Assembly (NCBI GenBank): GCA_037176705.1
Contig: CM073887.1
Location: 55,513,001-55,577,000 of the forward strand
Direction of reading: 5' to 3'
Source: Molossus alvarezi
Taxonomy: Eukaryota; Chordata; Mammalia; Chiroptera; Molossidae
DNA: 64,000 nt
Below the pieces are notes generated by a model. The model was not told the origin of the DNA, did not search any database, and saw nothing but the letters and a program-made list of their open reading frames with translations. Positions 45,441-56,694 of this stretch are shown here, one piece after another; position 1 is the stretch's first letter, and each line of letters begins with the position of its first letter. Position numbers and translations under genes: made by a program.

Positions 45441-48400
45441 GTGGGTGACTTTAACACATCACTGACACCACTGGATAGATCTTCCAGACAAAAACCTAAC
45501 AAGAACATAGAGTCCTTAAATGACGACCAAAATCAGTTGGACTTAATTGATATTTACAGAACATTTCACCCCAAAGCTGCAGAATATAAATTCTTCTCTA
45601 GTGCACACAGGACATTCTCAAAGGTAGACCACATGTTAGGACACAAAGTAAGTCTCTACAAATTCAAAAAGATTAATATCATATCAAGCATCTTCTCAGA
45701 TCACAATGCCATGAAACTAGAACTCAATTACAACAAAAACATTAAAACACTTGGAGGCTAAATAGCATGTTATTAAACAATGAATGAGTTACCAATGAGA
45801 TCAAGGAAGAAATTAAAAACTTTCTGGAAACCAATGAAAACGAACACACTACAACACAAAGTCTATGGGACACAGTGAAAGCGGTCCTGAGAGGGAAGTT
45901 CATAGCACTACAGGCCTACCTCAAGAAACAAGAAAAATTCCTAATTGACTTTCTAACCCTACAACTTAAAGAACTAGAAAAAACAAAACCAAACAGAAAA
46001 ACCCAGAGCAAGCAGAAGGAAAGAAATAGTAAAGGTCAGAGCACAAAAATGGCATAGAGACTAAAAAAACAGTTCAAAAGATCAATAAAACACAAAGCTG
46101 GTTCTTTGAGAAGATATACAAGATTGATGGACCTTTAGCCAGACTCACCAAGAAACAAAAAGAGAGGACCCAAATAAACAAAATCAGAAATGAAAGAGGA
46201 GAAGTAACAACTGACACCACAGAAATACAAAGGATCACTGAAACATACTATGAACAATTATATGCCAACAAATCGGACAATCTAGGTGAAATGGACAAAT
46301 TTCTAGAAACACACAGTCTCCCAAAACTGAACGGGGAAGAGATAGAGAACTTGAACAGACCAATAACAACTAAAGAAATTGAAGATGTAATTAAGAAACT
46401 CCCAGCAAACAAAAGCCCAGGCCTGGATGGCTTCACAGGGGAGTTTTACCGAACATTGAAAGAAGATATACTGCCCATTCTCCTCAAACTATTCAAAAAA
46501 AAATCCAAGAAGACAGGAAACCTCCAAACCCATTTTATGAGGCCAGCATAATCCTAATTCCAAAACCAGATAAAGACACCACAAAGAAAGAAAACTACAG
46601 TCCAATATCCCTGATGAAAACAGATGCCAAAATCCTTAACAACATATTAGCAAATCGTATCCAACAATACCTCAAAAAAATTATTCACCAGGACCAAATG
46701 GGATTCATCCCAGGGATGCAAAGATGGCGCAATATTCTCAAATCAATAAATGTGATACACCACATAAACAGAATGAAAGATAAAATCTATATGATTATAT
46801 TAATAGATGCTGAAAAAGCATTTGACAAAATCCAGCATCCATTTCTGATAAAAATGCTCAGCAATGTGGAAATAGAGGGATCATATCTCAACATAATAAA
46901 AGCCATATATGAAAAACCTACAACCAACATCATACTTAATGGGCAAAAACTAAAAGCATTTCCCTTAAAAATGGGAACAAGACAGGGATGTCCACTTTCG
47001 TCACTCTTATTTAATGTAGTACTGGAAGTCTTAGCCACAGCAATCAGGCATGAAATAAAAATAAAAGGGATCCAAATAGGAAAGGAAGAAGTGAAACTGT
47101 CATTATTCTCAGATGACATGATATTGTCAGAAAACCCTAAAGACTCCATCAAAAATCTACTAGACTTAATAAATGAATTTGGCAAAGTAGCAGGATACAA
47201 AATTAACGTCAAGAAATCAATGGCATTCTTGTACACCAACAATGAACTCACAGAAAGAGAAACTAAAAAAAAAATCCCATTTACCATCGCAGCAAAAAAA
47301 ATTAAGATACCTAGGAATAAACTTAACCAAAGAAGTAAAGGATCTCTTCACAGAAAACTACAGGTCATTGAAAAGAGAAATAGAGGAAGATATTAAAAAA
47401 TGGAAGCATATACCACATTCATGGATTGGAAGAATTAACATCATTAAAATGTCCATATTACCCAAAGCTAGCTATAAATTCAATGCAATTCCTATCAAAA
47501 TCAAACAATATTCTTCATAGCACTAGAACAAATACTCCACAAGTTTATATGGAACCAAAAAGGCCCCGAATAGCCACAGGAATCTCGAAAAAGAGAAACA
47601 AAGTAGGAGGGATCAGAATATCAGATATCAGGTTATACTACAAAGCCCCTATAATCAAAATAGCCTGGTACCAGCACAAGAACAGGCACATAGATCAATG
47701 GAACAGTACTGAGAACCCAGAAATTGACCCAAGACAATATGCTCAATTAATATTTGACAAAGGTGGCAAGAGCATACAATGGAGTAAAAACAGCCTCTTC
47801 AAGAAATGGTGTTGGGGAAATTGGACAGCTACATGCAAAAAAAAAAGAAGCTAGACCACCAACTTACACCAAACACAAGAATAAACTCCAAATGGATAAA
47901 AAGACTTAAATGTGACTCGAGAATCCATAACAATCCTAAAAGAAAATGTAGGCAACAAAATTTCAGACATCATATGTAGCAGGATTTTCACTGATACAAC
48001 CTAAGGCAAGAGAAACAAATAAAAACTGGCCTTGGCCAGTTTTGCTCAGTGGTTAGAGCGTCGGCCCGCAGACCAGAGAGTCCCGGGTTCAGTTCCCACT
48101 AAGGGCACGCACCTCAGTTTCAGTTTGTCCCTGCCCTGGTTGGGGTTGTGTGGGTGGCAACCAGTCGAAGTGTCTCTCTCACATCAATGTTTCTCTCTCT
48201 CTCCTGCTCTAGCTGAAGATAAATGCAAAATTGTCCCTGGGTGAGGATAAAAAAAAAAAAAGAACACATGGGACTACATCACACTAAAAAGCTTCTGCAC
48301 AGCAAACAAAACAACCATCAAAATGGAAAGGGAACCCACTGTATGGGAGAGCATCATTGCCAATGATACATCAGATAAGGGGTTAATTTCCAAAATAACA

Positions 48401-48960
48401 CAACAAAAGGAAGACAAAGAACCCAATTAAAAAATGGGCAGAGGACCTAAAGAGACACCTCTCCAAACAGGACATATAAATGGCCAAGAGACATATGAAG
48501 AAATGCTTAACATCACTAATCATCAGAGAGATGCAAATTAAAACAACAATGAGGTATCACTTCACACCTGTCAGAATGGCCGCCATCAACAAATCATCAA
48601 ACACGTGCTGGCAAGGGTGTGGAGAAAAGGGGACCCTAGTACAGTGCTGGTAGAAATGCAGACTGGTGCAGCCATTATAGAAAACAGTACGGTGTTACCT
48701 CAAAAAACTAAAAATTGAACTGCCATTTGATCCAGTGATCCCATTTCTAGGAATATACCCTAAGAAGCCTGAAACACCAATCAGAAAGAATATATGTACC
48801 CCCATGCTCGTAGCAGCACTATTTACAATAGCTAAGATCTGGAAACAGCCCAAGTGTACATCAGTAGATGAGTGGATAGTAATGCTGTGGTACATATACA
48901 CAGTGGAATACTATGCATCTGTAAGAAAGATCGCTTATCCTTTGAGATGACATGGAGAAA
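45441..48960 (+). pseudogene. LINE-1 ORF2 (reverse transcriptase), broken
   Basis: Endonuclease end at 45441-45761 (GDFNTSLTPLDRSSRQK, FSDHNAMKLE). Reverse transcriptase at 46291-46551 ([16 protein letters not shown]) and 46614-47396 ([22 protein letters not shown]). In the catalytic box the aspartate pair is kept, as FSDD. C-terminal pieces at 47426-47854 and 48735-48950. Several frameshifts; not functional, but better kept than the minus-strand L1 at 25 kb. Confidence 0.9.
48029..48260 (+). mobile_element. VES-type SINE inside L1
   Basis: Head gccttggccagttttgctcag; tail ccctgggtgaggat-A(n). Interrupts L1 between its upstream end near 48028 and gaacacatgggac. Confidence 0.9.
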
Positions 48961-49283
48961 CCTGGAAAAATATCCTAAGCGAAACAAGGTAAGCAGAGAA
49001 AGACAAATATCAAATGAACTCACTTATTTCTGGAACATAATGAACTAAACACACTGATGAACAAAATAGACCCAGAGTCATAGAAGTAGGGTACAGTCTG
49101 ACAATCCTTAGAAGAGGGGGTGGGGGAAGGGAAGAGATAAACCACAGAACTTATATGTATGTATGCATCATCGAAGGACATAGACAACAAAGCTGGGGAT
49201 GGGGTGGCAGGGGGATGGGGAGGAGGGTGTCAATGGGGGAAAAAAGGAGAAACATCTGTAACAAAAATAAATTAATTTTAAAA

Positions 49284-49960
49284 AGTAGGGTGATTTTAGG
49301 GAGAGAAATGTTTTAATGAATATCACAATGCCCAATTGTGAATATTGGACTCGAGTACAGTTGATAAGTCTTCAAAATTTAAAGTTTTGTTTTTATCTGT
49401 GAACTAAACTGGTTCCTGAATTTTTTTAGTTGTCTTCAACCCTCCAAACTAATGTTTCATTTTTCTCTCCCATCCTTTGAGTTGGAATTATTAAAAACTA
49501 CTGATACAATGTCAACCATACAGAATTTACCTGAGTTATCAGAAACTGTCCAATTGTCACTGCTTGCTTTCATCCTAGCAAAAGAAAATAAGTCTTCTCG
49601 ACTAACAGTCTTACAGACTCAGAAACTTGTTTATAATTTGCTATGATCAATAACCCTTGTTTTTCCTCTTGTCTTCATATGCATACTTCTTATTAAATAC
49701 CCGATTATTTACACAATATTGGTCTCACTTTGGAAGCCCATCCATGTCCTCCTTGCCTTTCTCCAAAACCTCACACAAACATTTATGGGCAAACAAACAG
49801 TCCTGATAATGGCCCATAGAACTCATCCGTACCCTTATTAGTGAATTTCCCAACATACTAACACGGCTTAGGGACAGCTCTACACCCACAAATCATCAGG
49901 AAGTAGCTACAGAAGAAAGAGACCTCTGCCACAATTCTATAAGAATAATTACTAACAAAC
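49284..49960. other. No feature recognised
   Basis: AT-rich. A 64-codon reading at 49452-49646 has no known motif. Could be ERV internal sequence next to the LTR-like block, but this is not shown. Confidence 0.3.
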
Positions 49961-50280
49961 AGAAAGAGGAGGAACATTTTAGGACTTACACAGGCAATAT
50001 ATTCCTAATGGCCATTCTGCAATCCTCCCAGCCCCAGGAGAACAAAGACCAAACTTCCTGCCACAGGAGAACTGGCCGGACAAGAAATGCCACTGGACAC
50101 CAGGAACCAAAGCAGCCCAATTACACATCTGCATTCCTGTAGACCCAATCCCCTGCCCAAACCCAACAACAAAGACCCCAAAACAATACCTCATGGCACC
50201 ATGATATATAGCCCTTTCCTTTGGATATCCCCATCCCCCAACCCCTTTTCTTTAAATAAACCCAGTTTTTCTTAAAAAAA
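49961..50280 (+). repeat. LTR-like sequence
   Basis: In plus sense it has a TATA-like gatatatagccc at about 50202 and aaataaaccc at about 50255, spaced as in a class I LTR, within C-rich sequence typical of such LTRs. Family unknown. Confidence 0.35.
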
Positions 50281-50325
50281 GAAACCAGTGGAAAAAATAT
50301 CCTTGAGTGAGGATTAAAAATTTAA
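50281..50325 (+). mobile_element. Tail-only remnant of a VES-type SINE
   Basis: Only accagtggaaaaaatatcc and ttgagtgaggattaaaa are present, the 3' end of a SINE without its head. Confidence 0.6.
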
Positions 50326-50344
50326 AAAGACTCTCTACAAGGCA

Positions 50345-51010
50345 TATTATTATTAAAACTGTCAAAAATAAATGACAAAGAGTTCTCAAGTCAGTCAAAG
50401 GAAGACAGTATTCAGAAAGGAAACCCCATTTATTATATCATCACTGAAAATTTCAGCAGAAACCCTACAAATATTCAAAATATTGAAGGAGAGAAATCAC
50501 CAGCCGAGAATAGTATATACAGCAAAGTTATCTTTTAAATATGAAGGAGAAACAAAGGTTTTTCCAAACAAACAGAAGCTGAGGGAGTTCAGCGACACAA
50601 GCTCTACATAACAAGAAATGCTGAACAAAGCTCTTCTACCTGAAATAAAAAGACAAAAGGATACAAAACTATAGATGACAAAGATGACAAAGAAGCAGGA
50701 AACTGCAACTCTTGTTCAGAATAGGGTATTAAATACTTAAATATAAGAGATTAAAGGGTAAAATCATTAAAAAAGACAAGAGCTATTGCAATTTGGAAAT
50801 GAACAGACAGCATAAAAAGCCATAATTTGTGACAACAAAATATAAAAGGGGAGTAACAGGACAATAAACTTGCACAGGTAAATGGAGATAAGATACAATC
50901 AGAAGAAAAAGGACTACTCTACCTATGAAACTTCTTTTGCATAAACATAATGGTAACCACAAAACAAAAATCTAGAACTGAGACACTTAACAAAGAAAGA
51001 AGAAACAGAA
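50345..51010 (+). mobile_element. Old L1/HAL1 fragment
   Basis: gcagaaaccctacaaatattcaa, agcaaagttatcttttaaatatg, aaacagaagctgaggg and catgaaacttct-like blocks follow the ORF1 end and inter-ORF part of ancient L1. Frame destroyed. Confidence 0.65.
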
Positions 51011-51019
51011 TACTACCAA

Positions 51020-52570
51020 ACTAAAATAAGCATGGAAGAGCTCCCTCCCCCAGGATTCCAATCTCACAAGTGAGGCAACTCTCAGTCTCATATTATTCAA
51101 TGTTCTGACCCAAATGAACTCCCCAAATCATAAACCCTTTGACCACCTAATCTTCACAGACTTCTCCATGTGCAAGAATTATACTTTGAGGGCACCTACA
51201 CTGTGGTTGCAAAATTCAAAAGTAAGGTAAGCTCTAAAAATGTCTAGACTTAAGAAACCATAGCCTCAGAAAGGACCTCATCCCCAGTCCCCCTCCTAAT
51301 GCATGTGTATTCCCAGCTTTCCAGGGCTGTAGCTTCTCTCTGTAAAGGCACCTTCCATGGTGGGTGTGAGCAGGTAGGACACCTGCAGGGGAGGCTCCCC
51401 AGGAAGAGCAACTGGACCCTCAAGTACTTCTCAGTGCAGGCTCAAAAGGGTCCTTAGATTGTGTCACTGGCCACCTGTCTCTGTTCCTCACTGGAGAAGC
51501 CCCGTAACACCACTGATATTTACATTACATAAACCCAATGTTTGAACAATGCAGCAAAATCATTGAAACCAAGTGACAATGTGGAAAGGTGGAAGAAAAC
51601 TGTAACTCACTTTTATTAGTTAAACCAGAAAAGCCCAAGTGTCTGTTCCATTCAGAAAAAAAAAAAAGGTGTCAGTTAATTACTATTTCCATGGCAAGAC
51701 ATTGTTTTGTAATAATCACATCTGAACAGTCTGCTCTGTAAGTGTAAGCTCTAGAATTTCATTTGAAAGCACCCAAAAGTAAAGAACCAACCTCAGAAAC
51801 TTACTACACATGCTGAAGGGAAGAAAACAGTGAAACTAGAACTCTTAACAATTAATTGGTAATACTGAGATTTTTTTTCTTCTGAAATTTACCACTCTCT
51901 TGTCTCTCTAGAACTATTTTATAATGTCTTTCAAGCTCTACTGATTAAATACATTCCACCCCCAATGAAAAGTGAAACCTTAAATATATCAATTAATCTC
52001 ATCAGGGTGACAAACCAGGGAATAGAGGTGTTAAAAGGACAGGTTATTCAGGAAAGATTTCCAAAAAGAACTTCCACCCAAAGGACTTCCCATAGGATGG
52101 AGGTCTGTGCCCAGGAAAGGTCCTGGGGGAGATAAGCGAGGATTTCATACATCGTATTCTTGGTGTTATTCTCTGATTTCCTTTCACCTAAAATATTCAA
52201 GAACCAAATATATATATATATATATGTACGTGTATGTGTATCTATCTACCTATCTATATTTATGTATATAGATAGATATATCTTTAAGAAATAGCCATTC
52301 ATGACTATATGAAAAAAATGATAAGTAAAATATTGGGACTGTTTCAGATGCAGCATGGGTGACAAGTAGTGGATAATGACACTGTGAATCAGAGAGGGGG
52401 AGTACTTTTGGGAACGCGGGGAGGGATCTGGAAACGCAGGGATTCATTGCCAGCCCCAGGAAGAGTCTGGCTGGGGGAACAGGGCCGTGGATTTGACACC
52501 CTCCTCCCCCAACATTTGTAGAACTCAGGGAAAAAACCAGTGCCAATGGAAAGAAAGGAGAGACTCAGGA
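51020..52570. repeat. Segmental duplicate of 8.1-16.0 kb (right copy)
   Basis: Promoter-proximal part of intron 1 of the zinc-finger gene. Lacks the ERV and L1 that interrupt the left copy, so it approximates the pre-insertion state. Contains TA/TATC-type microsatellite sequence at about 52207-52282. Confidence 0.8.
52207..52282. repeat. AT / TATC-type microsatellite
   Basis: (AT)n followed by gtatctatctacctatctat and atagatagata. Confidence 0.95.
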
Positions 52571-53200
52571 CGCCGCACACCACAGCTCCTCCCACGACAC
52601 AAACTCCGGAGTCGGAGTCACAACCGTCCCCTTATGACCCTCCCCATCACAGCACCATCTGGGCGGCGTGGGCAGCGAGCGCGGAGCCAGGGCAGGTTCC
52701 AGGCCGGGCCGAACTGGTCGCGTGGTGACCGGACCGGACGCACGAGGTCCCGGCTGCTGGCCCAGCCCCACGGTGCGAGCCAGACAGGACAGGTTCGCGT
52801 GGTGGCCCTACTCGGGTGGGCGAACTCGACCCCACGGTGGGGAGGCCGGTGCGCCAGGCAGGTTCCAGCGGTTCCGACCCACACCACATCTCCATCTCCG
52901 TACCCTGCCCGCACACTCACCATTTCTAGGTTTCCCCTGTCTTCCTGAGTCCTGCCTACGACTCTCACAACTGGTGCAGATCTCAGCGCGACAGGCTGTG
53001 GCAGAGCCACCAGGAACCGTTAAGGGCAGCAGGCCGAGGGGCGATTCCGAGCGATACTGGAGGGAGAAGGGACGTCCACGCCTGTGCAGGCCGTCGCCCC
53101 ACCCATCTGTCCGAGAGGGGCCTCTGATTGGACAGTTTATAAGGCCGCGCCCCCGCGTGCCTGAGTGACAGCCGTAGGGAGGACCTGTGGCTCTGCAGAA
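52570..53200 (-). promoter_or_regulatory. CpG-rich promoter and exon 1 of the KRAB zinc-finger gene
   Basis: CpG-dense block. On the minus strand the exon ends ctagaaATG at 52923-52921, directly before the donor gtgagt, so exon 1 supplies only the initiator codon; this is usual for KRAB-ZNF genes. About 190-230 bp upstream lie a TATA-like ttataaa and a CCAAT box (ccaatcagagg) near 53133-53147, inside a GC-rich stretch. The exact start site cannot be placed. Long open frames here on both strands are CpG-island artefacts. Confidence 0.8.
52921..52923 (-). CDS. Start codon in exon 1 of the KRAB zinc-finger gene
   Basis: ATG immediately followed by a consensus donor (gtgagt, 52920-52915). Splicing to 40876 gives M-DAVAIEDV in frame. 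This choice is supported by the unbroken phase through all four exons (3 + 127 + 61 + 1687 nt = 626 codons with stop). Confidence 0.85.
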
Positions 53201-53501
53201 CTAGCAACTGTCAGAGGCCCGGAATCTGTGCCCGCCCCCGCTCCCCCTCCCTGGGGCCCCCCTCCCCAAGTCCTACCCCACCAACATTTGCTTTTAAATA
53301 GAACATTTTCCTGGCCTGGGGCTGACTCCTTTGTGTTTTCCACAGCTTCGTGGGAAGGCGTGGTCAGAGGTGTGCGCAGAGAATTCCTGATTCAGTTACA
53401 AGATGGAGCAAGTACAGACAAGAGAGTAAGTCTGGCCAGCCACCCTCACAACAAGAAGGTCTGATATCTTGTCTTGTAGGGAGGGGGCCAAGAATTTGGC
53501 G
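53201..53501. other. Upstream flank of the promoter
   Basis: GC-rich falling to neutral; no repeat or gene recognised. Confidence 0.35.
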
Positions 53502-54085
53502 TAAGACTGTAACCTCACTCATGAACCTGTGACCCTTGCTTAGAAACACAGACAATCTGACCTGTAATAGAGCCTGGCTCCATTTTACTTTTTTTTTTTT
53601 TTTTTTATCTTCACCTTAGGACATTTTTTGCATTTTTTGCATGTATCTTCAGAGAGAGAGGGGGGAAGAGAGAGGAACATCAATGAGAGAGACACATGGC
53701 CTGGTTGCCACCCACAGGATCCCAACCCCACCAGGGTCAAACTGCAACCGGAGTACATGCCCTTAGAGGGAACCTAACCCGGGACTCTGGTTGGTAAGAC
53801 TGTAACCTCACTCATGGACCTGTGACCCTTGCTTAGAAACAGACAATTTCACCTTCTGTAATAGAGCCTGGCTCCATTTTACTTTTTTTTTTTTTTTATC
53901 CTCAACTGAGAACATTTTTTGCACTTATCTTCAGATAGAGCAGGAGGGAGAGATAGGGGAAGAGAGAGAGAAATGTGGACTGGTTTCCACCCACACAATC
54001 CCAACCCTGCCAGGGTCAAACTGCAACCGAGGTACATGCCCTTAGAGGGAACTGAACCCGGGACTCTGGTTGGTAGGCCCACGCT
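53502..54085. repeat. Tandem duplication of about 293 bp including a SINE
   Basis: Unit 1 53502-53794 and unit 2 53795-54085 both start taagactgtaacctcactcatg. They run through cttgcttagaaac and gcctggctccattttac into a minus VES SINE, and break inside it at actctggttgg. The copies differ at several sites. Confidence 0.88.
53596..53794 (-). mobile_element. VES-type SINE, head lost by the tandem duplication
   Basis: Ends at gggactctggttgg, where unit 2 begins; its tRNA-like head is missing. Confidence 0.88.
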
Positions 54086-54112
54086 CTAACTGCTGAGCCA
54101 AATTGGCAAGGG
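53887..54112 (-). mobile_element. VES-type SINE, complete copy in unit 2
   Basis: Extends past the duplication break to gccaaattggcaagggc. The target repeat ccattttactttt lies at about 53873 and 54113. Confidence 0.9.
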
Positions 54113-54126
54113 CCATTTTACTTTTT

Positions 54127-54370
54127 AAAAATTTGTTAATCCTCACCCTGGGATATTTTTTCCATTGATTTTTAGAGAGAGAGTGGAAAGGAGGGATGGG
54201 AGGGAGAGAGAGAGAAACATTAAGTGAGAGACACATTGATTGGTTGTCCCCCTCTCCCACCCATGTAGGGATCCAACCAGCAACCCAGGATGCCTTTGAC
54301 GGGGAATCAAACCCATGATCCTTTGGTGTGTGGGCCAACATTCTAACCACTGAGCCACACTGGTCAGGGT
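54127..54370 (-). mobile_element. VES-type SINE
   Basis: Tail gttaatcctcaccctggg with attgatttttagagag; head ends gccacactggtcagggt. Confidence 0.88.
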
Positions 54371-55140
54371 TCTCTGGCCAGTTTTTCTAAATTATCAGTG
54401 GGGGAAACATCTCATTGGACCATGACTGAAGTTTGCTGCTGATGGCAAGGACAGCATTCTTAGCAGAAACGTCAGCAAGGTGATTTCCTGTAGTTTCCAG
54501 GGAGACAAGTTTAGAATGCTCTGGGATCTTAATAATAGCTAAAGTATCTGGTGAAAGTGTAGCATTAAATAATTCCTAAACATATAAGTCATTTTAAATT
54601 TTATTTCCAGCCCTGGCCAGTGTGGCCCAGTTGGTTGGCTGTGGTCCCATGCACCTAAAGGTCGCTGGTTGGATTCCTGGTCAGAGCACATGCCCCAGTT
54701 GTGGGCTCCTTCCCCAGTAGGGGTGTGCAGGAGGCAGCCAATCAATGTTTTACTTTCACATCAATGTTTCTCTCTCTCTTTTCCTCCCTCTCCCCCTTCT
54801 GCTCTCTCTGAAGATAAATGCAGAAATGTCCTCAGGTGAGGATAAAAAAAACAAAAACAAAATCTTTAAAAAATAATTTCCACTAGAAGTAAAAAACCAT
54901 CTTGTTTTAATAACATGGCAAAGTGATAAACTACTCCAAAGGCATATCTACTGTTAGTATAAATGTGGGCAGTTTTACCCTTTGCTAAAATGCAAGCCCA
55001 AGTGAGGGTATATAATTTAGCCTGCTGTGCTGAAGTAGCTAAACGTAAAGATAATGCCTTAGTGACTTCAAAATGAGCTACAATAGGATAATCAACATAC
55101 TACTTACCATTTTTATTAGAAAAAATATGAACCATCTGCT
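54371..55140 (-). pseudogene. ERV class I pol remnant, RNase H region
   Basis: On the minus strand, split by a SINE, readings resemble gammaretrovirus-type RNase H. A helix with LATSAQQAKLYTLTWA is followed by the strand-turn YTNSRYAF (about 54934-54960), where family members have Asp in place of Asn. A distal piece follows with GNHLADVSAKNAV. No flanking LTR is visible, so this is an isolated, decayed fragment. Confidence 0.7.
54610..54866 (+). mobile_element. VES-type SINE inside the RNase H remnant
   Basis: Flanked by atttccag / atttccac; tail cctcaggtgaggat-A(n). Confidence 0.9.
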
Positions 55141-55376
55141 GCCTCTTACTGGTGTGGCTCAGTGATTATAGCACCAACTCTTGAACCGAAGGGTCTTGGG
55201 TTTGATTCCGGCCAAGGGCACATACTGGGTTGCAGGTTTGATCCCCGGCCCTGGTGCAGAAGGCAACCAATCGGTGACATTGATGTATGGCTCTCTCTCC
55301 CTGTCCTCTTCCCTCCCTCCCTTCCACTCTCTCTAAAAAAAATCAATGGAGAAAAATATCCTGGGATGAGGATTAA
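55141..55376 (+). mobile_element. VES-type SINE
   Basis: Head gcctcttactggtgtggctcag; tail cctgggatgaggattaacagc. Confidence 0.87.
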
Positions 55377-55429
55377 CAGCAACAATAACTAGCTGTTAAA
55401 AAATAACTTGCTTGCAAAAATGGAGTCAG

Positions 55430-56300
55430 AATCGCTGGTTTCTGGTTTGCTGTAGGGGACCTTAGAAACTAGCATCTATTCCTCAGGGGGAAAACAAAAC
55501 AAAACAAAACAAAAAACAAGGAACTTCAAAATCAACAACTCTTCATTCAGAGAATAGAGGGTGTGGGGGTAGACTGCTGTCTCCAAAATTAGAAAGAGAG
55601 ACCAAAATGTAACCATTTAAAAATGTGCTCAGAACATTCTGTTGTTTTATGCAAAGCATGACTTCAATCTATTTCACAAAAGCATAATTGACTGGGATTT
55701 TTCCAGAGCCTGACTGACCTGTGGGAATGAAAATAGCCAAGTTGAGTCTTTTTTTAGCCTTTTCTGCTCTCAAAGATGGGGTACTTATGAGGACAGTAAG
55801 GTTCACACACCCCTTCCTGACACCAAATAGGTGTCCAATAATTCATTTCAAAATTTTAAAAAATCCTCACTCGATATTTTTTCCATCAATTTTTAGAGAG
55901 AGTGGAAGGGAAGGAGGGAGGGTAGGGGGGAAAGAAGAAAGAGGGAGAAAGAGAGAGAGAGGGAGAGAGAGAGAGAAAGAGAAATATGTGAGAGAGACAC
56001 ACAGAATTGGTAGCCTCACGCATGACCCTGACCGGGGCTGGGGATTGAACTGCAACCCTTTGGTGCACAGGGCAACACTCTAACCACTGATCCACACTGG
56101 CCAGGGCAATCATTTCAATTCAGAGTTCTCATCAGATTCTATAGGTTAGGAACTTAGTTTCTTACACTACACTTACTTTAGATGCCAGTCAGAAAACAGG
56201 TGCCTGGGCTACTAACATTTCTTCTGAGCTGTCTACAAATTCATAGATTTCTTCGACACTCCTTGACGATTTACTGAAATGATTCTGAGAACTCAGCCAA
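55430..56300. other. Segment similar to 1.1-1.75 kb
   Basis: Counterpart of 1085-1760 in the same orientation, with the blocks acttcaaaatcaacaactc, agactgctgtctcc, cctgacaccaaataggtg and agctgtctacaaatt. Interrupted by a SINE. No gene. Confidence 0.5.
55851..56107 (-). mobile_element. VES-type SINE
   Basis: Target repeat aattcatttcaa / aatcatttcaat at about 55839 and 56108. Long GA-rich tract. Confidence 0.9.
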
Positions 56301-56307
56301 GTGCTTT

Positions 56308-56694
56308 ACAGTAGCTCCCCCTTAACCACAGTTTTGTTTTCTGCAGTTTCAATGACCCGTGGTCAACCATGGTCCAAAAGCATTAAATGGCAAATTCCAG
56401 AAATAAGCATTTCATAAGATTTAAATTATGCACTATTCTGAATAGCAGAATAAAATCTCATGCCACCCTGCTCCATCCTGCCCAGGATGTGAATCATCAC
56501 TTTGTTCAGAGTATCCACACTATACACTACCTTTCCACAAGTCACTTAACAGAAGCCTTAGTTGTGGGATCAACTGTTTATATACTGCAGTGCTTGTGTT
56601 CAGGTAATGCTTATTTTAGTTAGTAACTGGCCACAAAGCACAAAATTAGTAATGCTAACAGTTTGGATATGCCTAAGAGAAGCCATAAAGCTCT
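56308..56694 (+). mobile_element. 5' end of a Tigger-type DNA transposon
   Basis: Starts cagtagctcccccttaacc with cccgtggtcaaccatggtcc, then the characteristic ggcaaattccagaaataa. It reaches the first codons of the pogo-like transposase (reading like KHKISNANSLDMPKRS near 56635-56690). The element is cut off there by an old L1. Confidence 0.82.

Larger units (their letters stand above)
45385..49283 (+). mobile_element. LINE-1, 5'-truncated in ORF2
   Basis: Runs from within the endonuclease domain to the 3' UTR (ggagaaacatctgtaacaaaaat) in plus orientation, antisense to the zinc-finger gene. Interrupted by the SINE at 48029-48260. Confidence 0.92.
40877..52920 (-). other. Intron 1 of the zinc-finger gene
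   Basis: About 12 kb from donor gtgagtgtgc (52920) to acceptor at 40877. It is filled with L1 pieces of both orientations, SINEs and LTR-like sequence. Its promoter-proximal 1.9 kb is the part shared with the left duplicate. Confidence 0.85.

Noticed and set aside
52487..53168. Several 130-166 codon frames around the ZNF promoter
   Set aside because: CpG-island shadows in overlapping frames. The real coding content here is the single start codon at 52921-52923.
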